Positions 9,542 through 18,600 of a DNA stretch of 24,679 bases are shown one piece after another. The DNA comes from Paramacrobiotus richtersi (taxonomy: Eukaryota; Tardigrada; Eutardigrada; Parachela; Macrobiotidae): the NCBI GenBank assembly GCA_034698045.1, contig JAQGAU010000710.1, positions 1-24,679 on the forward strand, read 5' to 3'. A program made the position numbers and the translations under genes. A model generated the notes under the pieces. That model saw only the letters and a list, made by a program, of their open reading frames with translations. It was not told the origin of the DNA and did not search any database. Each line of letters opens with the position of its first letter. Position 1 is the first letter of the stretch.

Positions 9542-9855
9542 AACTGCTTGAACAAGTGCCGAAGGTTCCACATGTATCCCCTAGCTATCTCCTGGCCGAA
9601 AACCCGACCCCAGTGCACGGCTTCAGCTGCCGGTGTCCGGCGGGACGCGTACGGGCGGGGCGATTGTGTCAGCATTCAAGCATCGCCGCCTTCAGCACGG
9701 ATGGCTTCCTGCAGCTGGTGAACCAGACCTTGACCAACGTGTCCTTTGACTTCCGCACCACCCTCAACGACTCAGTCCTGCTAGTGGCCGTCGACAGTAC
9801 CGCCATCTTCTCCATCCAGATCCTCCACCAGAAACTGGAGCTGGCTGGGGACGCG
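9542..9855 (+). CDS. Crumbs-type EGF end plus laminin-G start exon, intact reading frame inside the relic array
   Basis: Open from the acceptor TTTTTTTCAG to the consensus donor GCG|GTAAGG. The well conserved part runs from about 9594: NPTPVHGFSCRCPAGRVRAG, RLCQHSSIAAFSTDGFLQLV, VSFDFRTTLNDSVLLVAVDS, then FSIQILHQKLELAGDA. This is the close of an EGF repeat followed by the first strands of a laminin-G domain, and would join naturally to a segment like crb HPIVRIG. GC content and codon use resemble live crb exons, with no stop or frameshift over about 87 codons, unlike the other exon relics. The part before 9594 lacks EGF character and may be decayed; an alternative acceptor is CCCCTAG at 9584. 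It may be a relic caught before decay, or an exon still spliced into something. Confidence 0.55.
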
Positions 9856-10190
9856 GTAAGGGAATATTCATCTGTTAACCGGTCAAACGTTTGATCGGTC
9901 GCCTGTTCCGTGATTTGTAACATTTTCTGCCTTCTGGTGTGGCAGCGGGGTATCACATATATATATATATATATATATATATCACATATATCATATCACA
10001 GGGATATCACTTTAATAATCTCGTGTGGCTTTCCACATCTGTCGATAACTCTTGTCATTAGGATGCTTTTGTAAATTTCACTAGTGTGGTGTTGTACATT
10101 AAAAATACAAAATAATAACTGGAAAAAAAGCACTTCGGATAAGTTAATAATAAAGTTATATCTGAGGTACAGCTGGTTTGTAAAACTCAT
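9856..10190. other. Unassigned spacer after the laminin-G exon
   Basis: Begins with the donor GTAAGG. AT-rich, containing the (AT) microsatellite. No coding content and no clear match to other blocks seen. Confidence 0.5.
9957..9982. repeat. (AT)13 microsatellite
   Basis: Thirteen uninterrupted AT units, followed by degenerate CACATATATCATATCACA. Likely length-variable. Confidence 0.95.
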
Positions 10191-10587
10191 GATGCTTGGT
10201 AGACTGTACTTATTAGTTATGGCTGGTTCGTAGCACACTGGCTAATGTGGTGTCTAATTCTATCCATACTTCGGCCTGTAGTCGTAAATCAAACCAAATT
10301 CAGTTTCAGTTTCCGGGGATTTTGACAGTTAGATATTTTTTGGCATTTCCTGCTCGATTATGTCATTTTAATAAATTCTAATGTACAAGAGTCGTCTTCG
10401 GTTCGGGTTTCTCGTGGTAGTCTGACCAGTCATAGGAGCCGGTTATCGAGTACTTTCTTGGCGTTTGGCTTGTATTTTGTTTATGTTTGTAGTAAAGTCT
10501 ATTCTTGTTGCATTTATAATTGCTATTTTAGTTTTTTCTAGAAAACTGCGGTGGGGTTAATTATTTAACTGTAGACATGACTGGTAG
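10191..10587 (+). pseudogene. Relic of crb intron 1 (copy 2)
   Basis: Ordered matches to live bases 600-1026: GGTAGACTGTA, TTCGTAGCACACTGGCTAAT (10227-10246), TAGTCGTAAATCAA, CAGTTAGATATTTTTTGG, GTCATAGGAGCC, GTTTATGTTTGTAGTA and finally ACTGTAGACATGACTGGTAG, the former acceptor. Confidence 0.78.
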
Positions 10588-10632
10588 GTTTAGTTGGTAC
10601 GAATCGTGTCAAGTCACGTGGAATGACTTTCG
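10588..10632 (+). pseudogene. Relic of crb exon b, mostly deleted
   Basis: Only the two ends survive: a few bases after the acceptor and then TCGTGTCAAGTCACGTGGAA plus TGACTTTCG, matching the live exon's last 35 bases. About 135 bases are gone. The donor GT has become GC (CGGCATGG). Confidence 0.8.
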
Positions 10633-11289
10633 GCATGGTGTTATGGACATGTTTTTCCGCCGTATCCAGAGTTTCTTGATAGATTATTTTTTCAATACCT
10701 TTTATTGCAGGTACAATGTAGTTCATCTATTTATGCGGTTTATCACAAGTTTTTTACATAGCTTACTTTTGTATATATTTACTTACAGTATATTTACTTT
10801 TGCTGCTGACATTTACTCGGAAGTTTCTCTAGCACTTCCAATGGTTTTTGTTTATTTTGAATTTTTTTTTCGTACGTATTCCGGTGTTTGATTTCTTTTG
10901 GATCATGGGTATACATATATTTGGTGTTTGCGTAGGTTTTTGACTTTGGCAATACTGTTAAGCTCGTATTGTAACTGATAATTTATTAATCAAGAACGCT
11001 AGGAATATAATCATGGTTATTATCATGGAATTAATGCACATTAATAATGGCTTAGCTGGTTGTAAACAGTGAAAGCTACAGCAGCAGTAAGAATATTCGT
11101 AGTGCATTGTCACGCACAGAAAGAGCCACTGAAGACGACATAATAATTATTTGTATACAGTGAGTACTGTCCATTCGTATGTAACTAATGCTGCTAATAG
11201 TTTTTAGTGCAGAATGCGTGTAGTCTGCAATTCCGCTAGAAATAATCGAATTTCACTTAAAAGCGACATGTGTAATGGTAGTTTCTCAT
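10633..11289 (+). pseudogene. Relic of crb introns 2 and 3 (exon c lost)
   Basis: Intron-2-type phrases (TTTATGCGGTTTATCAC, TTTACTCGGAAGTTTC) pass into intron-3-type phrases (ATAATCATGGTTAT, AAGAATATTCGTAGTGCATT, TCTGCAATTCCGCTAGAAAT). No exon c between them. Contains a tRNA-like motif at 11098-11112. Confidence 0.72.
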
Positions 11290-11413
11290 GTATTGCCAAC
11301 GTGACCTTTCTGGACACCCATTTCGCCACAACCTACACGCCCACATCCCACGTCGCGAAATTCCGCAGAGTTGTGTTCCGTGTCCGCACCCGGCTGAGCG
11401 ACGCGACCAATCT
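11290..11413 (+). pseudogene. Relic of crb exon d (laminin-G), first third only
   Basis: About 124 bases align to the live exon and still read [20 protein letters not shown] followed by AKFRRVVFRVRTRLSDATNL. The acceptor CAG has become CATG, and the exon breaks off after AATCTT into AT-rich sequence, giving a stop soon after. The live version here is [20 protein letters not shown]. Confidence 0.85.
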
Positions 11414-12040
11414 TGGAATCAAGTTAATTTTTAACTGAATAAATATTTAATTTTAAAATTAATTAATTATTTTAAATATTTCAGATATTCATGATTATTC
11501 ATGCTCATATGCAGCATATTCATGATTGTTTTTGTGTTGGTTAGTCAGTACAAATTTTTCTAATATTTGAAAAACAGCTAGCTTTCTGGCACTGTCAATT
11601 GTGTGTGCCTATGCGCTGTGGATCAAAGCTGCTAGCGGATGATGACAAAACTTACTGTTGGCAAAATGAACTGAATTTTTTGCTTATCCAGTAATTAATG
11701 TTGAGGTTTGCACCATATGATACATCGGAAAACGCTGCCGAGCTTGTAGCCACTACTCTACGAAACCGGCAATAAAATGAACTGATTAGCTGTTTATTAA
11801 ATACGTTGGATGTTCGTCGGTCAAGGAACTTTTAACTTCGTTTTAGATTCTTTTGAAGCATGCTTTTCAAGTGCAAGTGGCAGTGCAGATCTGCATTTGG
11901 TAGGAAAATCGAGTGCAAATGATTCCTGACGCTAGAAAGAAGCTGTATTGGGTATGAGTGATTCGTCGTAATGAACGTTATGAACGGTCCTCGAACTAGA
12001 CAGCATGAGTTTACTGTTTCCAAACAAGACATCCCGACCT
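11414..12040 (+). pseudogene. Relic of crb intron 4 and unassigned sequence
   Basis: The phrase CTACGAAACCGGCAATAAAA at about 11759 marks intron 4 and matches 3018 and 22620. Bases 11820-12040 show no clear parent. No coding content supported. Confidence 0.55.
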
Positions 12041-12399
12041 GTAAAAGTGATTCGTAGTACAATGGCTATTGGTGGTCCACCGTCATATGGCGTATAGTTG
12101 TAAATCAAAGCAAATTCAGTGCAGTTTTAAACTATCGGGAATGTATGGGATTTTCACAGCTAGGGGTATTTTTTGGCTTGTTTTGTAAAAATGACATAGG
12201 TCAACAGTCATATTCGGTTATCGCTTTCCATTTTCTTGTGGTATTCTAGCTAGTCACAGAAGCCTGTCGACTGCTTTTTGTGGCTCCAGTGTATAGTTCA
12301 TGTGTTGTGTATCGATACAAAGAGAAGCTGTTATTTACGCTATTCAGAGAAAACTTCAAATCGGGTTTATCGTTTAAACTATGGACATGTTGGTTATAG
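12041..12399 (+). pseudogene. Relic of crb intron 1 (copy 3)
   Basis: Ordered matches to live bases 630-1026: TTCGTAGTACAATGGCTATT, CATATGGCGTATAGTTGTAA, GGGATTTTCACAGCTA, TTTTTTGGCTTGTT, GTCACAGAAGCCTGTCG, then AAACTATGGACATGTTGG and acceptor TTATAG at 12399. Confidence 0.8.
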
Positions 12400-12580
12400 G
12401 CTAAGTGGAAAATTGGTGCCGTTTTTCGAGATTACCGAGTCGGGAATGTTAGAAGGACTACCCGGTCTGATAGGATGTGTCCGTCAGTGAGGTGGCCGGG
12501 GGCGTCAGAAGCGATTAGACGTGTAAGGTCAATCCGTGTGAATAAGTAAGATCGTGTCAAGTCACTTGGAATGACTTCCG
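12400..12580 (+). pseudogene. Near full-length relic of crb exon b with nonsense mutations
   Basis: 181 bases against 183 in the live exon, with both splice sites usable (TTATAG| and CCG|GTATGG). It reads [20 protein letters not shown], then a small indel (GATAGGATGTGTCCGTC against GATGAAAGAGGTGACCGTC) shifts the frame. GAG has become TAG in GATTAGACG, and TATGGGGGA has become TAAGTAAGA, adding stops. Clearly a pseudo-exon, although its splice sites could still be recognised. Confidence 0.9.
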
Positions 12581-12775
12581 GTATGGTGTTAATGGAAATG
12601 TGTTTCAGCAGTGTCCATTGATATTCTTGACAGGTTTTTTTTTTACTTTTATTCCAGATATAATGTGATCTGTTTGTTTACGCGGTTTATTACGAGTTAA
12701 GTGTATAATTATACCTTGTGTATATATCTTACGCGGTTTTGCTTTGACCATATTTGTAGTTTTTCATCTTTTTAG
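12581..12775 (+). pseudogene. Relic of crb intron 2, shortened
   Basis: Starts with donor GTATGG and ends with CTTTTTAG. Contains TTTACGCGGTTTATTACGAG, typical of the intron-2 relics. About 195 bases against 328 in the parent. Confidence 0.75.
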
Positions 12776-12893
12776 ATGTATTTCTCCGGTGGCGTTTTGA
12801 GGAAAGACGTGTAATCTGCAAATTTTCTGCTTATCGAATGAATGTCCCTCTCCGCATATGCGCAATGCAGAAAACTGGAGACTGATTGCGAAT
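12776..12893 (+). pseudogene. Relic of crb exon c with premature stop and insertion
   Basis: 118 bases against 116, with both splice sites present (TTTTTAG| and GAAT|GTACGT). In phase, CGA has become TGA (GTTTTGAGGAAAG), a premature stop just before the GKTC motif. A two-base CA insertion in CCGCATATGCG shifts the frame later. Residues [10 protein letters not shown] are still legible. Confidence 0.9.
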
Positions 12894-13465
12894 GTACGTA
12901 TAATTCAGGTGTTTTATATCTTGCATTCCATCCTGGATCATACGTGTTTGCGGTTGACGTCAGTTTTCGACTATATACTAATATCAGGCGTTTAACTAAA
13001 ATTGTACGGTACGTGCTTGACATTTTATCCGGACATTTTTTATTTTGTTTACGTTGTTTACTTGCCGTATCTCTACTAGTAAACTGACCATATCTAAAAA
13101 TTACTTTTTGATGAACAAAACTTTCGTTTTTTCAAACTGCAAAATCGAGATCCCCGGGACTATAATCATGGTTATTATTAAAGCCTACTTAAACCACAGC
13201 AGTAAGAATATTCGTAGTGCATTGTCACGTACAAACTAAAACGCTAATATAATGATAGCGTAGCGATTGTCTACTTCTACTAATATGGAATATGGTAGAT
13301 TTGTATGTAATGGAGAAATGGTGGTAAATATTTTTTCATTACCAAGATGCGGAACGCCAGTAGTCTGCAGTTCTGCTAGAAATAATCCAAATTTTAGTTT
13401 ATCGTACCATAAATATACCATTCATAATTTTACCTAAAGCGATATATGGAATATTCTTTTCTAAG
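12894..13465 (+). pseudogene. Relic of crb intron 3
   Basis: From donor GTACGT to acceptor TTTCTAAG. Shares ACTATAATCATGGTTATTAT, AAGAATATTCGTAGTGCATT, GTAGTCTGCAGTTCTGCTAG and AAGCGATAT with the other intron-3 relics. The forward and reverse open frames in it have no family features. Confidence 0.75.
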
Positions 13466-13534
13466 GTATTACCAACACGTGACCTTTCTCGGCACCCATT
13501 CTTCCATAACCTGTACACGCCCACATCCACATAT
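13466..13534 (+). pseudogene. Relic of crb exon d start, fused to an EGF exon
   Basis: GTATTACCAACACGTGACC carries two extra bases against the live exon (AACGTGACC), a frameshift at codon four. The next 40 bases follow the live exon (CTGTACACGCCCACATCC). Similarity then ends and EGF-coding sequence starts within about 20 bases. Confidence 0.82.
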
Positions 13535-13738
13535 GCATACCCGCCCACAGCATAATGGGAGCTGCAGCTGCATAGACGTTGGCCGGGATCATACATGCCA
13601 TGTTTATAAAAACATCTCGGGAAGAACTACGAAGTGGACACTGATGAATGCCATGCAGTGACCCCGCGCCACCCTGTCAGAATAGAGCGTCTTGTTAGGA
13701 ACGGCTCGCTGGACATCGATCATAACTTTTTATGTGTA
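13535..13738 (+). pseudogene. Relic of an upstream crb EGF exon (copy 2)
   Basis: Reads QHNGSCSCIDVGRDHTCHVY, then KNISG with a small deletion. In the next frame DECHAVTPRHPV is a shifted form of the DPAPPCQNG stretch seen at 16394. The end, NGSLDIDHNFLCV, sits at the donor GTAAGG (13736). It is thus the middle and end of one EGF repeat plus the start of the next, with several frame breaks. Confidence 0.72.
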
Positions 13739-14600
13739 AGGTTTTTGTGGAAATTTTGTGGCTTGACAAGAATGTATTGCGATTGATATAAGCAGTTGGT
13801 ATTAGTTTCTTAACAATTACGTATTGCTATTTGATTCTTTGTTCGATTTGGAATTGTTTGATGGTATTGTAATTTCCACTGTGTCTCGCTGAAATATTGG
13901 TGTGTAATGCATATTACAACATGTGATCTTGCACACTCAAACTGGATTGCGTATCAGGCTCGCCAGGACGAATACAAGGTGGTGGGTTTACTAATTACGA
14001 TTCAGGAAAAGGTGACTCTACACATTACACGATGCACATAAACGACAAACAGGGATTTTTATTAGGAAAGGAAATACGACCGATCGTACGTAACGTGATA
14101 AGCAAGCTAGCCCGGTTGGCGCACAGGCCAGATCAACACTGATTTGTTTAGAAAGATTCTGCTACGCATTATGACTTCAGAACTCTAATGAGGAGATCCC
14201 CATTCACTCAATCAGTGCGATCACTGCACACCTGTACGTACAACAGCTTACACGCTATAATATGTCTTAGCAAAAACTGCTACTGATACATCACGCAGAC
14301 TAATTTTTGTGCTGCTGTGTTTTAGAAATTAGTATGCTATGCTATGCTAGACGAATCCCTCTCGGTTTTGCATAATATGTTCTGCAAGATTATTTAATAT
14401 TTATTCGATATTTCCCAATTTTTACCACTTGCATAGTTGTATTTAGTGACCTACACTTTGGTAGAGTTATGAATGAACTACATTGCAAATTGAGAAATAT
14501 CGCGAATATTCTCAATTTCGACAATAGGCTGGAATCGTAGTGTAGTGTCCCAAATTTGAACCATTTCGGAATCTTATCAATTGAGCCCGTGAGTTTACTT
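13739..14600. other. Unassigned array sequence
   Basis: AT-rich with no coding content and no clear parent. It holds a tRNA-like motif at 14535-14549 with the context GGCTGGAATCGTAG, similar to live intron 3 near 2008, and a short GGGATTTTTATTA phrase near 14052 shared with 19679. A TATGC triplet repeat lies near 14335. Confidence 0.45.
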
Positions 14601-15241
14601 GAAGGGAATTGAATTAATGTTGAAATTCCATTTGATGTACGTGATTCGTGGTTATTACGATTTTTTGACATATTCTTTTCAAACGTTTTTTTCATTAGCA
14701 GATCTAGTCATTGTCTATTATTTCTTTGAATTTCTTTGGAAAATCTGGTTTCTTTTGCTGTTGAAAGTTACAGTACCATCCGAGGTATATGTGACCTGGT
14801 TATAGCCGAGCAATGCTTTGCTAATACTATGTGGTTTCGTAGTGCAACGGCTCAAAGTATGCCTCCCGTGCCGTAGCCGTTAGAATTATTAACGAAAATT
14901 ATTGGGTAGATTTTCTTTTGCCACAATGAACATTCTGAAGGGGTTTGCCTAAATTCTGCATTGCTTAGTCGGTATTTTTTTGGATATTAAATTGTTGAAA
15001 ACATAACAAACTTATAACAGAATATGTGCGACAGTATTATAGATCTGGCTAAAGTCTAAAAAACCTATGACTAAGTTTTTGTTCTTACTTTTGGCACATT
15101 CTCGGTTTTTAATTTTGATTCATTCTTTTCCGGTAAAACTCCAGTAAATTTGTACCAGTCTTTTAGATCGCGCATTGTGGAATTCTAAAAGCGTGGTGAA
15201 ATAATGTACAATTCGTACCAGAATCCAGATCGACCCGGTTT
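14601..15241 (+). repeat. Block E, copy 1
   Basis: Ordered matches with 20270-20870: GATTCGTGGTTATTACGA, GTGGTTTCGTAGTGCAACGG, GGGTAGATTTTCTTTTGCCA, CAGAATATGTGCGACAGTAT, TAGATCGCGCATTGTGG. Non-coding; parent not in the window. Confidence 0.75.
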
Positions 15242-15341
15242 GAAACGGTTTTGCTGTTTTGCTGTCTTGTTGAAACCATACATGTCAGCAAATGGGGTCT
15301 ATTCTGTGCTGTTGTAAATGATGCTGAAGAGTCATTTACGC

Positions 15342-15465
15342 GAACTTTTTTCGGTTTTGTAATAATAATTTGAACTTTTTTTCGGTTTTGTAATAATAAT
15401 TTGAACTTTTTTCGGTTTTGTAATAATAATTAAAACTTTTTTCGATTTCATAATAATAATTTGCA
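15342..15465 (+). repeat. Four-unit minisatellite of about 30 bp
   Basis: Units begin GAACTTTTTTCGGTTTTGTA and end ATAATAATTT. The first three are almost identical; the fourth is diverged (TTCGATTTCATAATAATAAT). It lies at the start of a block-B copy, whose TTCGGTTTTGTAATAAT phrase it expands. Confidence 0.88.
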
Positions 15466-15699
15466 TAGTTTTATGTACGCTTATTTAATATTTCTTCGGT
15501 ACTTTCAGTTTATAGAATACGCACAACTAGTTCTATAATATTATAGAGTAATGTGGCGAATCGGTATGCGCCGTTTTGACCATGTGTACCATTGTTGGAG
15601 AATCATAGTGTAGTGGCCCGAAATCCTCCAGTTCGACTATGCCTTATGCAGACTGAATGAATGTTCAAATTAAGATAAAGTACAACAGTTTTTCAATGG
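15466..15699 (+). repeat. Block B, copy 3 (incomplete)
   Basis: TTTAATATTTCTTCGGTA, AGTAATGTGGCGAATCGGTA, GTTTTGACCATGTG, the tRNA-like motif at 15603-15617, and GACTGAATGAATGTTCAAA. It is cut and followed at once by another block-B copy. Confidence 0.7.
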
Positions 15700-16085
15700 G
15701 CTTTGTTGACAAATATGACGAATAGTTTCACGTCAGTTTTTACCATCAGTAACATCGTTGTGAAAGAATCGTAGTGTAGTGGCCCCAAGATGACTTCGAG
15801 TCGCAATTTACGTGTTCGATCTGTGAACTGAATCATTGTTCCGAGTAACAATATTTCCTGATACCGAGTTAGAAACTTGTTTTTATTCGACCTTTGACAG
15901 CTTGTTGTTTTCCTTGCGCTCACGAAATCTAAACCGAAAAAAAGAACTTCCGTGATAATACGAAGACGACATTTAACTGTCCATTTCTTATTAAATAAAT
16001 TAATAATAAAATATGTCAAAGATAAAATTAATGGTGCTGATTCCAGGACTCGGGAAGGGGCTTCTCCCATAACTTTACTTCATGA
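15700..16085 (+). repeat. Block B, copy 4
   Basis: Contains AAGAATCGTAGTGTAGTGGC (15764-15783), GTGAACTGAATCATTGTTC, CTCACGAAATCTAAAC, AAAAGAACTTC, and CTCGGGAAGGGGCTTCTCCC at the end, as in copies 1 and 2. A GTGTTCGATC near 15812 resembles a pol III B box. Confidence 0.68.
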
Positions 16086-16393
16086 AAACCCGAAAAGGCT
16101 GAAGTTAAACCCTTAAAAATTTTAACGGATAAGTACTAAAGCTTGCGGGTTCATAAGAACCCTTTTTGTCACTCCTTATTATCAGCTGCCAAATACACAT
16201 ATTATTGTACTGTAGAGCAAGCAGGTACACATAGTGGCACACGAACATTACAGGTAATTTCATTTCCGCTTCTTGAAAAATTTGAAGATTCACTTATTTA
16301 GTTTGCAGTGTTATATATTTTAAACGTTTTCATACGGGAAGGTATCTTGAATTAAAATTTTCTTGTGCTTGCTTTGTTTTCGTTCTTTCCTAG
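16086..16393 (+). repeat. Intron-type module before the EGF relic (copy 2)
   Basis: Matches 8290-8534: GGCACACGAACATTACAG, TTTGCAGTGTTATA, TTAAACGTTTT, acceptor CTTTCCTAG at 16393. Confidence 0.65.
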
Positions 16394-16661
16394 TTTTACC
16401 TTTACCTTCGCACAGACGACACACGGTCGTCTGTGCGAGACGGAAATTGACGACTGTGCCAACTGCCAGTGTCAGCATAACGGGAGCTGTACAGACGTCG
16501 GTCGAGAATTATAAAGGTCAATGTTTTGATTTGTATTCTGGGAAGAACTGCGCAGTTGATGTCGGTGAAATGCCATGATCCCGCGCCGCCCTGTCAGAAT
16601 GGAGCGAATTGTCTGGAAGAACTCACTTTGAATGGAGAACACGATTTCCGCACTATAGTAA
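16394..16661 (+). pseudogene. Relic of an upstream crb EGF exon (copy 3, best preserved)
   Basis: Pieces in shifting frames give ETEIDDCANCQCQHNGSCTD (disrupted near 16435), then CFDLYSGKNCAVDV. A clean stretch of about 28 codons follows: CHDPAPPCQNGANCLEELTL continuing NGEHDFRT, up to a stop just before GTAAGA. This is one EGF repeat and the start of a second, with the Crumbs EIDDC and DECHDP linkers. Frameshifts and the copy-specific inverted repeat at 16408-16438 show it is not functional. Confidence 0.75.
16408..16438. repeat. Perfect inverted repeat, 13-bp arms with 5-base loop
   Basis: TCGCACAGACGAC (16408-16420), loop ACACG, GTCGTCTGTGCGA (16426-16438). The related copy at 8550-8580 has only the right-hand sequence in diverged form (GTTGTCTGTACGG), so the left arm is an added inverted copy. 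Confidence 0.9.
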
Positions 16662-17084
16662 ATAGGTAAGAATGACAGAAGATTATAACGCAGTAGTTGC
16701 ACACGTTTAAAGGGATGGGAAGGGAGCAGTAGTGAGAAAGATACCGATGAATGCGTTTTTGGGAAAGCAGCTTGTAGGAATGCGACGACAGGACGTGTAA
16801 GAGTGGGACCGGCGCCAATACCAAAATAATGTGAGTGAGGGGCATTGATTTTACTGCTGTCAGTTGATAATTTTGTTGTAGCAGGTTTAGTGCTTATTAA
16901 TTTCAGTGATGTCTCGGTATGATAATTAACACCAGACTTTGCTTAGCAAAAATATAATTTCGAACCCAAAAAATGAACGCTTTTGTTTTAGTTAATATAT
17001 AGGTGCATATGTTATATGTTGCTTCTGATTACTTTTGTCGGAAAAAATAAGGTGGTAAATGAGGAGCATACGATTGTTATGGCC
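16662..17084. other. Unassigned array sequence
   Basis: Begins with GTAAGAATGACAGAAG, a phrase of block-B ends. The remainder has no recognised parent or coding content. Confidence 0.4.
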
Positions 17085-17330
17085 TGATAGCGTGGTGTAA
17101 CGGCACCAAAAGCATTCTGTTGGGAAGCAGTATTTTGTCCGCATTTACGTTAACGAACTTTAGAAAATGGTTTTCGTTCGACGATTAGATTTTTAGCTGG
17201 ATTAATATTTCTCTGTATGTATCCTGTACCGAGAAATAACTGTGCTCTGATATAATACTGTTTCTGTATTCTCAATTTCTTATTGAAAAGAATTACACAC
17301 TAATTGTACTAACACTAAAAAGCAGCGTCT
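17085..17330 (+). repeat. Block D, copy 2
   Basis: Matches 7520-7740: GTGGTGTAACGGCACC, GTTGGGAAGCAGTA, TTTGTCCGCAT, and GATTAGATTTTTAGCT. Confidence 0.65.
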
Positions 17331-17634
17331 CGAGCATTCGTAACTCCTTTTCCTGAAACAAACGAATATGAAATTTAATTATTATCAAGCACTGAATTCC
17401 TGTAAATTTTTTTTCAGTTTGCATCGAAGTTGTTTAAAGTTTCCTGGTAGTTTGGGTGCTCATGCATGAGTTACCTAATTTGAATTTCATTTTCATAAAG
17501 GTTAAAGACTGCGTTACTATCTGCGAGACACTGAGGACGTAGTAATATAATGCGAAATTTTACCATAAACAGATTTTACCATAATTATAAATAAGTGAAA
17601 GAACATTCAGTGTAAGCCATGAGTAGTTTGCTCT
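17331..17634. other. Unassigned array sequence
   Basis: AT-rich, non-coding, no clear match seen elsewhere in the window. Confidence 0.4.
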
Positions 17635-17791
17635 GCATGAACATATTCGGATGAGATTTCAAATAAATATTACCGCATGCTCAACAACACCACGAATGTA
17701 TTTTTTTCCGCGATCAGCGTTTTATTTGTTTGGCAGCGATGGTAACGTCATAACACTCGTGGATAGTGTTGCGCGTATCAGTGAAAATATT

Positions 17792-17825
17792 GATTGTGTA
17801 AATGATAACCTGTATTTACACAATC
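17792..17825. repeat. Inverted repeat with 12-bp perfect arms (copy-specific)
   Basis: GATTGTGTAAAT (17792-17803), 10-base loop, ATTTACACAATC (17814-17825). The paralogous stretch in block F copy 2 reads GATTGTGTAAACGATACCCT and then GTGTATTATTCGG. The right arm lies in about 21 bases extra in this copy. Confidence 0.88.
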
Positions 17826-17870
17826 ATATTCTGTGTATTATTCGGTCGGATATGCAGTGATCCGAAATGC

Positions 17871-17912
17871 GGTATTGTGTCAACGGTTTTCTAACCGCTG
17901 TCCATAATACCG
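17871..17912. repeat. Nested inverted repeat
   Basis: Outer arms CGGTATTGTG and CATAATACCG pair at 9 of 10 positions around an inner CGGTT-TTCT-AACCG hairpin. The inner hairpin persists in block F copy 2 as GCGGTT/AACCGC; the outer right arm does not. Confidence 0.75.
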
Positions 17913-18184
17913 TGTATTTTCTAGCAGCGGCTGTGTGCTAGCTGTCGAAAGCTGGTGCACGACAGTTGATTGTTGTGGCGATTGTTTTTCGGATTCTATT
18001 ATGGTTTCGTGCAAAATTGTTAATAATGCTAGCCATTTTATGTCCGGCGTTGGAGTTGAAGAAACGAAATAATTTCATACAACCTTTTCTTTGAGTTGAA
18101 GTACATACAGAAAGTACCGTGAGCGGCATCCAAGTTAAATGTGGCCTACGAGTTACGGTAGCAGTGAAAATCTGCGCTGAAATT

Positions 18185-18600
18185 GAAGTCTGTAATGGTT
18201 ATGAATGATCGTAGTACAGTGGCTATTCCTGGGATCCATCTCTCTGGCGTATAGTTGTAAATCAAACCAAATTCAGTGCGATGTCAAACTTTCACGAATG
18301 TATAGAATTCTCATAGTCAGATATTTTTTGGCTTGTTCTTTCAATCTGACATTGTGCTAAATGGTACTGTTCATGATCAGGACTCATCCTTCGATTACCG
18401 GTTTTCGAGTTCCTTGTGGTAGTCTGACTAGTCAAATTAGCCTGTCGGCTACTCTTTGTGCCATTGTGCAGCTTCTGTGTATATTTCTTGCGCTGAGCAT
18501 CGAGAGTAAATAATACTGTAATATTGTTGCTGTTATTTATGTTATTGCTAGAAACCTGCATGCAATGGTGCTCGTCGTTTAAACAGTTAGCAGGATCCAG
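18185..18600 (+). pseudogene. Relic of crb intron 1 (copy 4)
   Basis: GATCGTAGTACAGTGGCTAT (18208-18227), GGCGTATAGTTGTAAATCAA, AGATATTTTTTGGCTTGTTC, GGTAGTCTGACTAGTCA, GCTGTTATTTATGTTATTGC and GTTTAAACAG. Exon b is absent after it. Confidence 0.78.

Larger units (their letters stand above)
17635..18080 (+). repeat. Block F, copy 1
   Basis: Closely matches 20898-21305. The first 43 bases from GATGAGATTTCAAATAAATA are identical, and GGTAACGTCATAACACTCGT, TTATTCGGTCGGATATGC and ATGTCCGGCGTTGGAG are shared. It is less diverged than most block pairs, so probably a later duplication. Copy 1 carries two inverted duplications absent from copy 2. Confidence 0.85.

Noticed and set aside
14489-14516. 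ATTGAGA...TCTCAAT imperfect hairpin
   Set aside because: Seven-base arms with a bulge in AT-rich DNA; expected by chance.
14837-14900. Functional tRNA-Val gene at the GTGGTTTCGTAGTGCAACGG motif
   Set aside because: No anticodon arm, no proper B box and no closing acceptor stem follow; only the 5' end resembles a tRNA.
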